From NCBI GenBank assembly GCA_030447585.1, contig JAUJOO010000004.1:174125-208260 (forward strand): DNA of 34,136 bases, written 5' to 3'. The stretch comes from Nocardioidaceae bacterium (GTDB taxonomy: Bacteria > Actinomycetota > Actinomycetes > Propionibacteriales > Nocardioidaceae). Shown in pieces: positions 26,552 to 34,005 of this stretch (positions are counted from its first letter, which is position 1; every line of letters starts with the position of its first letter). Both the position numbers and the translations under genes were made by a program. The notes below the pieces were generated by a model. That model ran no database searches. It saw nothing but the letters and a program-made list of their open reading frames with translations, and had not been told where the DNA came from.

Positions 26552-27520
26552 TCAGGCGTCGTCGGTGGAGGGGCCTTGGCGCTGCCAGCGACGTGCGCGC
26601 AGCCGCCGGAGCAGCTCCAACCGTGCCCCAGCGGTCGACGACTCCGGCCATTCACGGTCGAATGCGGCGTTCAGCGCCGCGCCGATCAGCACCGCAAGAG
26701 CGGTGAGGTAGAGCCAGAGCAAGATGGCGATAGGTGCAGCGAGGGGGCCATAGATGGACGTCTTCGCCGTCTGCAGGATCAAGCGCAGCAGATAGCTGCC
26801 CAGCAGCCAGATGGTGAACGCGAGCACGGCACCAGGCAGGTCGTGCCGCCACGACGTCCGCACCGGAACCGACCAGTGGTAGAGCGTCGTCAGGAACGCG
26901 ACGCTCATGACGATCACGACCGGCCAGTACGCCGCGTTGAGCAGATCAGCCCGCTCGGGCAGCAACCGGTCGACCAGTCGCGGCCCGGCCAGGACGAGGG
27001 GCAGCACGACCACTCCCACCACCAGGCCGATGACGTAGAGCTGGAACGCCAGCAACCGGGTACGCACGATGCCACGACGTCCGCTGAGGCCGTACATGAT
27101 CGTGATGGTGTCGACGAAGACGTTGAGCGCCCGCGACCCCGACCACAGGGCCAGCACGAAGCCGACCGAGATGACGTCGAAGCGACCTCCGGCGAGAACG
27201 CGGTTCACCGTTGGTGTGACGACCCGGTCGACCGAAGCGTCGGTCAGCACCCGACCTGCCATCTCGATGACCTCGTGCTTGAAGTACAGGATCTGAGTGG
27301 GATCGACCTTCTTGACGATGTAGGTGATGCTGCCCGCGAGTCCGAAGACAAGCGGGGGAAGCGACAAGATCGCGAAGAACGCGGCCTCGGCGGCCAGGCC
27401 CGTGACACGGTGGCGAAAGCAGGAGCCGACCGTCGAAGCGAGGAGCCGCCAGCTGGTTGCCTTGAGCGAGGCGACAGAGACTCGTCGCGGCACCTCCCCA
27501 CTCACCGACTCCGTCGACAT
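26552..27520 (-). CDS. YihY/BrkB family inner membrane protein
   Basis: A 322-residue integral membrane protein with about six helices. [19 protein letters not shown] and later [21 protein letters not shown] and [22 protein letters not shown] are the family patterns (once misnamed RNase BN). The helices are separated by one long polar loop (residues about 70-110). The basic C-terminal tail is [17 protein letters not shown]. The ATG at 27520 is 7 nt after TACCGT, so a leaderless start is likely. Transport or envelope role unknown. Confidence 0.9.
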   Translation of the reverse strand: MSTESVSGEVPRRVSVASLKATSWRLLASTVGSCFRHRVTGLAAEAAFFAILSLPPLVFGLAGSITYIVKKVDPTQILYFKHEVIEMAGRVLTDASVDRVVTPTVNRVLAGGRFDVISVGFVLALWSGSRALNVFVDTITIMYGLSGRRGIVRTRLLAFQLYVIGLVVGVVVLPLVLAGPRLVDRLLPERADLLNAAYWPVVIVMSVAFLTTLYHWSVPVRTSWRHDLPGAVLAFTIWLLGSYLLRLILQTAKTSIYGPLAAPIAILLWLYLTALAVLIGAALNAAFDREWPESSTAGARLELLRRLRARRWQRQGPSTDDA

Positions 27521-27527
27521 GGCGCTT

Positions 27528-27533
27528 ACGGTA
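27528..27533 (-). promoter_or_regulatory. -10 element, leaderless start of yihY-like gene
   Basis: TACCGT on the minus strand, 7 nt before ATG 27520. It lies back-to-back with the glyA promoter about 50 nt away. Confidence 0.45.
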
Positions 27534-27584
27534 TCGACCTCGCCGCCGCAGGCTGCGAAGCGACAAACCAGCCGAGCAGGTCAC

Positions 27585-27590
27585 TAGGCT
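27585..27590 (+). promoter_or_regulatory. -10 element, leaderless start of glyA
   Basis: TAGGCT followed by 7 nt and then ATG 27598. Confidence 0.5.
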
Positions 27591-27597
27591 TTCGCTC

Positions 27598-29046
27598 ATG
27601 ACCACCGACAATTTTGCTGCGGCCGCCTCCACCGCCTACCGGTCCGCTCTCGAGGTGATCGAGTCGGTCGAGCCGCGCGTCGCTGCCGCCACCCGCAGCG
27701 AGCTCGCCGACCAGCGCGCATCCTTGAAGCTCATAGCCAGCGAGAACTACGCCTCCCCCGCCGTGTTGCTGGCTATGAGCAGCTTCCTGAGCGACAAGTA
27801 CGCCGAGGGCACCGTCGGACACCGCTTCTATGCGGGTTGCCGAAACGTCGACACCGTCGAGTCGCTGGCGGCCGAGCATGCACGCGAGCTGTTCGGCTCG
27901 CCCTACGCGTACGTGCAGCCGCACTCTGGAATCGACGCGAACCTGGTGGCCTTCTGGGCCATCCTGGCGACTCGGGTGGAGGCTCCTGCGCTCGCACAGG
28001 CGGGCGCCAACGGCGTCAACGACCTGTCCGAGGACGACTGGGAGCGGCTACGGGCACGATTCGGCCAGCAGCGGATGCTGGGGATGGCCCTCGACGCCGG
28101 CGGTCACCTCACCCACGGGTTCCGCCCCAACATCTCCGGAAAGATGTTCCACCAGCGAAGCTACGGCACCGACCCCGAATCGGGGCTCCTCGACTACGAC
28201 CTGGTGGCTGCTGCCGCCCGTGAGTTCCAGCCGCTCATCCTCATCGCCGGGTACTCGGCGTACCCCCGCCGGGTGAACTTCGCAAAGATGCGCGAGATCG
28301 CCGACGAGGTCGGCGCGACCTTCATGGTGGACATGGCGCACTTCGCCGGGCTCGTCGCGGGCAAGGTGTTCAGCGGCGACGAGGACCCGGTGCCGCACGC
28401 CCACGTCGTCACCACGACCACGCACAAGTCGCTGCGTGGCCCGCGCGGCGGGCTTGTGCTGGCCACCGAGGAGTACGCCGACGCCGTCGACAAGGGCTGC
28501 CCGATGGTGCTCGGCGGACCACTGTCGCACGTGATGGCGGCGAAAGCGGTGGCGCTCGCGGAGGCCCGGCGCCCCGAGTTCCAGACGTATGCCGCGGAGG
28601 TGGCGGCCAACGCCCAGACGCTGGCGGAGGGTCTCGTGAAGCGGGACGCAACGATCGTGACGGGCGGCACCGACAACCACCTCGTCCTGCTCGACGTCAC
28701 CGGCTTCGGGCTCACCGGCCGTCAGGCGGAGACAGCTCTGCTCGACGCAGGGATCGTCACCAACCGCAACTCCGTACCGCTCGACCCGAACGGCGCGTGG
28801 TACACCAGCGGGATCAGACTCGGAAGCCCAGCCCTCACCAGCCGCGGTTTCGGCCATGACGAGTTCGACAGGGTGGCCGAGCTCGTCGTCGAGGTGCTGT
28901 CACACACCACCGCAGACACCACCAAGAGCGGCTCGCCGTCGAAGGTGCGCTGCACGACCGCGGAGGGCGTGGCCGACAGAGTCCGCGCCTCCGCAGCGGA
29001 GCTCCTCGACGCAAATCCGCTCTATCCCGGCCTCGCACTCGCCTGA
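27598..29046 (+). CDS. glyA: Serine hydroxymethyltransferase
   Basis: PLP enzyme interconverting serine and glycine with tetrahydrofolate. At 482 residues it is longer than the common 415-430 form: an insertion (about residues 125-190, with ARVEAPAL to [12 protein letters not shown]) marks the long actinobacterial type. [32 protein letters not shown] and the PLP-lysine motif [14 protein letters not shown] are intact. ATG 27598 is leaderless-type. Divergent from the YihY-like gene; a second, shorter glyA may exist elsewhere in the genome. Confidence 0.95.
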   Translation: MTTDNFAAAASTAYRSALEVIESVEPRVAAATRSELADQRASLKLIASENYASPAVLLAMSSFLSDKYAEGTVGHRFYAGCRNVDTVESLAAEHARELFGSPYAYVQPHSGIDANLVAFWAILATRVEAPALAQAGANGVNDLSEDDWERLRARFGQQRMLGMALDAGGHLTHGFRPNISGKMFHQRSYGTDPESGLLDYDLVAAAAREFQPLILIAGYSAYPRRVNFAKMREIADEVGATFMVDMAHFAGLVAGKVFSGDEDPVPHAHVVTTTTHKSLRGPRGGLVLATEEYADAVDKGCPMVLGGPLSHVMAAKAVALAEARRPEFQTYAAEVAANAQTLAEGLVKRDATIVTGGTDNHLVLLDVTGFGLTGRQAETALLDAGIVTNRNSVPLDPNGAWYTSGIRLGSPALTSRGFGHDEFDRVAELVVEVLSHTTADTTKSGSPSKVRCTTAEGVADRVRASAAELLDANPLYPGLALA

Positions 29047-29056
29047 CTTCTCAGTA

Positions 29057-29319
29057 TGTGAACGCCTTGAGGCCGTCAGCAGGGCTCATCACGACGTCGT
29101 GGTCACAGCGGCCGGTGTGATCGGTTTCCCGATGCTGCACTGCTGGCAGTCCTCGACGAACGGCTGCGCGAGTCGTTGCGAGTCGCCAGGGCGCGCGAGC
29201 TCGATGCGCTCGTGCTGGCGGCCGTGTCACAGCCGCTGGGCGCGCACGACGAGATGGCGCGGGTGATCATCGCCCGGTACTCCGTCGGCGCGCTCGGACT
29301 GGTGCCGATGCCGGCGTAG
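29057..29319 (+). pseudogene. Degraded remnant of an unidentified gene
   Basis: Between glyA and the ligase, coding-like sequence is read as AHHDVVVTAAGVIGFP in one frame and DAALLAVLDERLRESLRVAR, then ELDALVLAAVSQPLGAHDEM, in another, ending LVPMPA and a stop at 29317-29319. One base near 29125-29131 would join them. The second part loosely recalls sirohydrochlorin-chelatase-like proteins, but I would not name it. No start with a ribosome site was found. Confidence 0.35.
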
Positions 29320-29392
29320 GCCGAGATGGCAGGATCGTGGGCGTGCAGTCTTTGTCCCGGCCACGACAACTGAGCTGACCGAGGAGCTCTTC

Positions 29393-30475
29393 ATGGACCT
29401 GCCCGTCATGCCGCCGCTGGCGCCGATGCTCGCCAAGGCAACGAAGACGATTCCAGCGCCCGAGGCGCACGAGGGCGGCCTCCTCTACGAGCCGAAGTGG
29501 GACGGCTTCCGCTGCATCGTCTTCCGCGACGACGACGAGGTAGAGCTGGGCAGCCGCAACGAACGCCCGCTGACCCGCTACTTCCCCGACGTGGTGGCAG
29601 CGGTGAAGCGGTCGCTGCCGCCACGATGCGTCGTCGACGGCGAGATTGTCATCGCCATCGACCGGCGGCTCGAGTTCGAGCGACTGCTGGAGCGCATCCA
29701 TCCCGCCGACTCCCGCGTCCAGAAGCTCGCCGTCGAGACACCTGCCTCTTTCGTCGCGTTTGATCTCCTGGCGCTCGGTGACCGCTCACTGCTGGAGCTG
29801 CCTCAGAAAGAACGACGCGGGCTGCTGGAGAGTGCGCTTGCCGGCGCGCGAGCTCGCGTCCACGTGACCGTGGCGACGACAAAGAGACAGCGTGCAGAAG
29901 AATGGTTCGGCAGCTTTGAGGGTGCCGGTCTCGACGGGGTGGTCGCGAAGCCGCTGGCGGCGGCTTACCAGCCGGGCAAACGGACGCTTCTCAAGGTCAA
30001 GCACGAGCGAACAGCCGACGTGGTCCTTGCCGGTTACCGGCTGCACAAGACGTCGAAGCCCGACGAGCCGCTGCTCGGGTCGTTGCTGCTCGGTCTGTAC
30101 GACGCAGCCGGCAGACTGCAGCACGTTGGGGTGTCGGCTGCCTTTCCCGTGGCCCGCCGGGCCGAGCTGATCGCCGAGCTCGAACCACTTGTGGTCGGTC
30201 CGGGTGACCACCCGTGGGCGGAGTGGGCAGCGGCGGAGGGCAACAGCGACCGGATGCCGGGCGCCCAGTCGCGGTGGAACTCAGGCAAGGACCTGTCATG
30301 GGTGCCGCTCGAGCCCTCCCTGGTGGCGGAGGTGGGCTACGACCATATGGAAGGCACGCGGTTTCGCCACACCACGCAGTTCAAGCGCTGGCGTCCCGAT
30401 CGCGCTCCAGAGTCGTGTACATATGAGCAGCTCGAGGAGCCGGTGAGATACAACCTTGACGACATCTTGCAATGA
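29393..30475 (+). CDS. ATP-dependent DNA ligase, LigC type
   Basis: A 360-residue ligase composed of only adenylation and OB domains, like mycobacterial LigC rather than the multi-domain LigD. Lys35 in EPKWDGFR is the adenylated residue; VVDGEIVI is motif III, ASFVAFDLLAL motif IIIa, LDGVVAKPLAAAYQPGKR motif IV and LKVKHERTADVVLAGY motif V. GAGGAG sits 6 nt before ATG 29393. LigC enzymes serve a back-up role in base-excision repair or short-gap filling. No Ku or polymerase gene is adjacent in this window. Confidence 0.92.
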   Translation: MDLPVMPPLAPMLAKATKTIPAPEAHEGGLLYEPKWDGFRCIVFRDDDEVELGSRNERPLTRYFPDVVAAVKRSLPPRCVVDGEIVIAIDRRLEFERLLERIHPADSRVQKLAVETPASFVAFDLLALGDRSLLELPQKERRGLLESALAGARARVHVTVATTKRQRAEEWFGSFEGAGLDGVVAKPLAAAYQPGKRTLLKVKHERTADVVLAGYRLHKTSKPDEPLLGSLLLGLYDAAGRLQHVGVSAAFPVARRAELIAELEPLVVGPGDHPWAEWAAAEGNSDRMPGAQSRWNSGKDLSWVPLEPSLVAEVGYDHMEGTRFRHTTQFKRWRPDRAPESCTYEQLEEPVRYNLDDILQ

Positions 30476-30573
30476 GCCGACGTGGACCGCCGCAAAGGAT
30501 GGGCACAACGTCGTCACGGGAGCATGATGGCTGCATCAACTGAAAGGCTGTCGCGACCCGAAGGAGCGCTGCC

Positions 30574-31104
30574 ATGTACAACGTCCTCATCTTGGCCGAG
30601 CAGGCGCTGAGTCCTGGTGACGCAGCAGAGGTGATATCGCTTCACGAAGAGATCGAGGAGCCCCGCCATTACCATGTGCTCATCCCCTGCGAGAACGCCC
30701 AGCTGCGCGTGGAGACCGCGCTCGGTGCGCTGGGGGCCAGTGAAGTCCTCGCGGCGCCGCCAGTGGTCGTCGACCCCGTCGACGCCGAGAAGGCTCAGGA
30801 GAGCATCGACTCACAGGCCGAGAACGCCGTAACGGTCAGCACTGCTGCGTTGCAAGCCCTCGGCAACGAGGCGACGGGCGAATTCAGCCGTGACGACCCG
30901 ATCGACTGTCTCGAGCGAGTGGCGCAGTCGCGCAGCGCCGACGAGGTGATCGTCATGACGCGTCCGCACGTGGTAGCCGAGTTCTTCCATGTCGACTGGA
31001 CCTCGAAGGCACGCCGTCGCCTCCGCGTCCCGGTCCTCCACCTCATCGAACATGAGCCTCTCGACGCCGAGGCAGGGTCTGGACAAGGAATCACGGGTAT
31101 GTGA
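30574..31104 (+). CDS. UspA-like stress protein (conserved actinobacterial family)
   Basis: A 176-residue soluble protein beginning with a UspA/Rossmann-like strand (MYNVLILAEQAL), HYHVLIPCENAQLRVETALGALGASEVLA, and ending DEVIVMTRPHVVAEFFHVDWT followed by RRRLRVPVLHLIEHE, the pattern of the divergent universal-stress-type family seen in actinobacteria. AAGGAG precedes ATG 30574 by 8 nt. It lies immediately upstream of the stressosome unit, on the same strand, but that unit has its own candidate promoter. A role in stress is suggested by context only. Confidence 0.75.
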   Translation: MYNVLILAEQALSPGDAAEVISLHEEIEEPRHYHVLIPCENAQLRVETALGALGASEVLAAPPVVVDPVDAEKAQESIDSQAENAVTVSTAALQALGNEATGEFSRDDPIDCLERVAQSRSADEVIVMTRPHVVAEFFHVDWTSKARRRLRVPVLHLIEHEPLDAEAGSGQGITGM

Positions 31105-31145
31105 GGACCGAGGCCTGTCGACGCAACGTTGCAGACCGCAGGCGC

Positions 31146-31175
31146 TTGGCGCGCGACGGCGGATCGGCGTACCGT
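31146..31175 (+). promoter_or_regulatory. Promoter and leaderless start of the sigma-RsbT gene
   Basis: TTGGCG (31146-31151), 18-bp spacer, TACCGT (31170-31175), then 6 nt to GTG 31182. The same -10-to-start spacing recurs at seven other genes in the window, which supports GTG 31182 as start. No GGAAC-type ECF promoter is visible here. Confidence 0.5.
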
Positions 31176-31181
31176 CCGAGT

Positions 31182-32261
31182 GTGAGCGTTGCCGAGTCTT
31201 CCCAGGCACCGCCGGGGACCGGTGACCGTTCCGACATTGCGGAACTCATTCCGATGGTGCGTCGGATCGTTCGCGCCCGCGTGGCAGACCACCCGGCAGC
31301 AGACGACCTCGTGCAGGAAACCCTGGTGCGAGTGCTCGGCGCTGCGGAACGTGTCGAGCCGGGGATGCTGGAGCCGTACGCCATCGTCACTGCCCGTCAC
31401 GTCGTCGCGTCTATGTGGAAGGAGCAGGACCGCCAGCGCCGTAACCAGCACCGGGTGGCTGATCTGCGCCTGCCGGACGCCCCCGACGAAGATCTGCTGC
31501 AGGGAGAGGACCGCGCGGCAGTGGCCCAGGCGCTCAAACATCTGTCGGAGCGGGAACGACGGACCCTCCTGGCGCACGAGCTTCACGGACAGGACACGCG
31601 CTCGCTGGCCGACGAGCTGGGCTCCACTGCCGGAGCGGTGGCCGCCCAGCTGAACCGCACCCGCGCGAGACTGCGCGTCGAGTATCTGCTGGCGCTCGAG
31701 CACACCGAGCCGTTCAGTGACCGGTGCCGTCCGGTCCTCATCGCGCTCTCGAGTGGGGACCGGCGCCGCCAACGTGAAGTTGACGCCGGCCGCCATCTCC
31801 TCGAGTGCGACCTATGTGCACGCCTGAGCCACCCATTGCTTGCGCGGGGACAGTCGCGCGACGACGAACTGCGCATCCCCATCCGCGCCGACGCAGACGT
31901 CGTTCTGGCCCGCCAGGGTGTCCGCGAGCTCGCTGCCCGAGTGGGCTTCTCAGGGACTGACCTCACGGTCATCGCAACGGCGGTGTCAGAGGTCTCCCGC
32001 AACATCGTGCGTTTCGCCGATGCAGGCGAAGTTGTCGTCGAGCTACTCAAGGAGCCACGACCCGGGGTGCGCATCGTCGCTCGAGACACCGGGCCGGGAA
32101 TTCCAGACGTGGAGCGGGCGCTCACCGACGGATTCAGTACCTATCACGGCCTGGGCCTCGGCCTGCCGGGGGCGCGTCGTCTAATGGACGAGTTCGCAGT
32201 GGTTTCAGAAGTAGCCAGAGGGACGACCGTAACCATGACAAAGTGGTGCCAGGAAGGATGA
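31182..32261 (+). CDS. ECF sigma factor fused to anti-sigma zinc motif and RsbT-like switch kinase
   Basis: A 359-residue single chain. Residues 18-90: sigma region 2 (ADDLVQETLVRVLG at 40-53, then EPYAIVTARHVVASMWKEQD). Residues 117-172: sigma region 4 with helix-turn-helix (LSERERRTLL, SLADELGSTAGAVAAQLNRT). Residues 182-212: C182-x22-H205-x3-C209-x2-C212, the ZAS/zf-HC2 pattern of anti-sigma factors. Residues 230-355: a GHKL kinase closely like RsbT: TAVSEVSRNIVRF (Glu270/Asn274 N-box), DTGPGIPDV (302-310), GFSTYHGLGLGLPGARRLMDEF and TMTKW. All ATP-binding boxes are present. Frame and stops are continuous, so this is not two genes. Start GTG 31182 is preferred; a GTG at 31101 overlapping the upstream stop is possible. 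It probably binds the RsbR-RsbS complex encoded next. Confidence 0.9.
   Translation: MSVAESSQAPPGTGDRSDIAELIPMVRRIVRARVADHPAADDLVQETLVRVLGAAERVEPGMLEPYAIVTARHVVASMWKEQDRQRRNQHRVADLRLPDAPDEDLLQGEDRAAVAQALKHLSERERRTLLAHELHGQDTRSLADELGSTAGAVAAQLNRTRARLRVEYLLALEHTEPFSDRCRPVLIALSSGDRRRQREVDAGRHLLECDLCARLSHPLLARGQSRDDELRIPIRADADVVLARQGVRELAARVGFSGTDLTVIATAVSEVSRNIVRFADAGEVVVELLKEPRPGVRIVARDTGPGIPDVERALTDGFSTYHGLGLGLPGARRLMDEFAVVSEVARGTTVTMTKWCQEG
32251..32257 (+). promoter_or_regulatory. Shine-Dalgarno of rsbR inside the sigma-RsbT 3' end
   Basis: AGGAAGG lies 6 nt before ATG 32264 and abuts ATG 32258. The spacing decides for 32264, two codons into the frame. Confidence 0.7.
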
Positions 32262-32263
32262 CA

Positions 32264-33169
32264 ATGAACCAGGAGCACACCTTGACCGATGCAGTTGCGG
32301 CGGACTTCCCCACCCTCGACCGCCAAGACGAACACCAGCTGCTCCCACAGCTGGTGGCTCACCTTCGTCAGCACCGGACGAAGCTGCGTCAGGAGTGGGC
32401 TACTCGTATCCACGACGCGCACCTTCTCGACGCGATGACACCCCAAGAGATGTCGACCGAGACGACCTCGGTTTACGACAACTACGTCGAAGTCCTCGAG
32501 ACCGGGAGCGTCGAGGCACTCCAGCACTACGCCAGGGACCTTTCGGAGCGGATCATCCCTCGCGGGGTCGAGACCCACGAGGTGGTCGGCATCGTGCTGC
32601 TGCTGCGCGATGTGCTGGCGCGGTCGTTGTTCGAGAAGTACCAGCGCGACTTCTCATTGCTCAACCGTGTCCTGGACGCCTACGAGCCTGCTGCCAACCG
32701 GATCGCCAACACCGTCGCCGTGAGCTTCGTCGACGAACGGGAGCGGGTGATCCGCCAGCAGCAGGACGCCATCAAGGAACTGTCCACCCCCGTCCTGCCC
32801 GTGCGGGAGCGGTTGCTCATCCTGCCGATCATCGGTGTCCTGGACAGCGAACGGGCAAAGCAGCTCACCGAGCAGCTCCTGACTGGTATCCGCACGCACA
32901 GGGCAAAGGTCGTCGTGATCGACATCACCGGGGCTCCGGACGTGGACGAGACAGTCGCCAACCACCTGGTGCAGACTGTCGACGCATCCCGGCTGATGGG
33001 CGCCAGTGTCATCATCACCGGACTCTCACCGGAGATCGCCCAGACGCTGGTGACCATCGGCGTCGACCTGAGCAAGATGAACACCATCGGCGACCTGCAG
33101 GGCGGCCTCGAAGAGGCCGAGCGGCTTCTCGGGTACACGGTCGCCCGCCGAGACGGTTCGGGGGGATAG
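32264..33169 (+). CDS. rsbR: Stressosome sensor/scaffold RsbR (RsbRD-N + STAS)
   Basis: 301 residues. The N-terminal helical part (about 24-165) is of the RsbR N-domain type (non-haem globin-like) and contains RQEWATRIHDAH and ERIIPRGVETHEVVGIVLLLRDVL. A linker helix (RQQQDAIKELSTPVLPV) precedes the STAS domain (about 175-290), closely similar to B. subtilis RsbR: IIGVLDSERAKQL, VVVIDITGAPDVDETVA, VIITGLSPEIAQTLV. Ser195 stands at the position of Thr171, while Glu229 replaces Thr205, with Thr230 next to it. In the known stressosome RsbR and RsbS form a large shell that sequesters RsbT. Its stop overlaps the rsbS GTG. Confidence 0.92.
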   Translation: MNQEHTLTDAVAADFPTLDRQDEHQLLPQLVAHLRQHRTKLRQEWATRIHDAHLLDAMTPQEMSTETTSVYDNYVEVLETGSVEALQHYARDLSERIIPRGVETHEVVGIVLLLRDVLARSLFEKYQRDFSLLNRVLDAYEPAANRIANTVAVSFVDERERVIRQQQDAIKELSTPVLPVRERLLILPIIGVLDSERAKQLTEQLLTGIRTHRAKVVVIDITGAPDVDETVANHLVQTVDASRLMGASVIITGLSPEIAQTLVTIGVDLSKMNTIGDLQGGLEEAERLLGYTVARRDGSGG

Positions 33170-33573
33170 TGGCAACCGGACCGGCACTGGTCTCCATCCT
33201 GCGACAGGGCCCCTACCTGATCGCGTCGATCCACACTGCCCTCGACGACTCCCAGCTGATCCGGTTCCAGAAAGACCTGATCGATCAGATCGGCCGATAC
33301 CGGTCTCGTGGTGTCATCATCGACGTCGCAGCGCTCGACGTGCTGGACTCGTTCGGGTCACGCACCTTGCGCAACATCGCCGAGATGGCGCGTCTGCGCG
33401 GAGCGCTGACGGTGATCGTCGGGATCCAGCCCGACGTCGCATTCGCCATGGTGTCGCTCGGCATGGGCACCGGCTCCGTGCACGCGGCCCTCGATCTGGA
33501 GGAGGGCTTGGAGTACCTCGACAGCCGACTACCGGCCAAGGACGTCGGCCGGGCAGTCTCTGCTCCCGGATGA
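33169..33573 (+). CDS. rsbS: Stressosome protein RsbS (STAS)
   Basis: A single STAS domain of 134 residues, the co-scaffold and RsbT antagonist of the stressosome. The pattern VSILRQGPYLIASIHTALDD, GVIIDVAALDVLDSFGSR and VIVGIQPDVAFAMVSLG follows B. subtilis RsbS; Ser61 in LDSF is the equivalent of phosphorylated Ser59. GTG 33169 shares one base with the rsbR stop (TAGTG). Its own stop overlaps the next ATG by 4 nt. Phosphorylation of Ser61 by the RsbT domain encoded upstream would be the release switch. Confidence 0.93.
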   Translation: MATGPALVSILRQGPYLIASIHTALDDSQLIRFQKDLIDQIGRYRSRGVIIDVAALDVLDSFGSRTLRNIAEMARLRGALTVIVGIQPDVAFAMVSLGMGTGSVHAALDLEEGLEYLDSRLPAKDVGRAVSAPG

Positions 33574-33860
33574 CCGGGCTGGACGACCTGACCCGGGACT
33601 ACCGCACTGCGTTCCTGAGATATCTGCCGAGGCGGGAGGAGGCCCCGCTCCACCACGGTTACGAAATCGGCCGCTCGGCGTTCGCCGACGGCCTGAGCCT
33701 CCTCGAGCTTGCCCGCGTGCACCACGAGGTCTTCCTGGAGGTTCTTCGAGACACCGCGACCGAGGAGCTGTCCACGGTGGCCACTGCCGCCTCAGAGTTC
33801 TTTCTGGAGGTCCTGGCCACCTACGACATGACCCAGCGCGGCTTCCTTGACGAAGGTTAG
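33570..33860 (+). CDS. Stand-alone RsbU N-terminal (RsbT-binding) domain protein
   Basis: A 96-residue helical protein: LTRDYRTAFLRYL, LHHGYEIGRSAFADGLSLLE and LARVHHEVFLEVL, then SEFFLEVLATYDMTQRGFLDE. This is the pattern of the RsbU N-terminal dimerisation and RsbT-binding domain. In Bacillus it is followed by a PP2C phosphatase; here a stop codon follows directly and no phosphatase sequence remains before the terminator. Length fits the bare domain, so it looks like a purposeful single-domain gene, although truncation cannot be excluded. It might bind the RsbT part of the fusion protein. ATGA overlap with rsbS. Confidence 0.82.
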   Translation: MTGLDDLTRDYRTAFLRYLPRREEAPLHHGYEIGRSAFADGLSLLELARVHHEVFLEVLRDTATEELSTVATAASEFFLEVLATYDMTQRGFLDEG

Positions 33861-33924
33861 GTGGGCAGGCCTGCTCGTGAGAGTCCCCAGCAGGGGACGC
33901 CCGGGACCCGCTTGGTACTGCCGG

Positions 33925-33959
33925 CAAGACCCCCGCTCCTCACACAAGCGGGGGTCTTG
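33925..33959. terminator. Strong bidirectional hairpin terminator
   Basis: A perfect 13-bp stem CAAGACCCCCGCT/AGCGGGGGTCTTG around a 9-nt loop, 64 nt after the RsbU-like stop and 46 nt before the end of the opposing minus-strand gene. It can serve both transcripts. Confidence 0.85.
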
Positions 33960-34005
33960 TCCAGTGCGGCCGAGGGGAACCGGTCGTACTTCCACGAGAC
34001 AAGTA

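Noticed and set aside
26486-27601. Long plus-strand open frame opposite the YihY-like gene
   Set aside because: His/Asp/Arg/Gln-rich composition typical of an antisense shadow over a membrane-protein gene.
31101-31181. N-terminal extension of the sigma-RsbT protein from GTG 31101
   Set aside because: The added residues match no sigma sequence, and GTG 31182 sits at the leaderless distance from a good promoter. Kept only as an alternative start.
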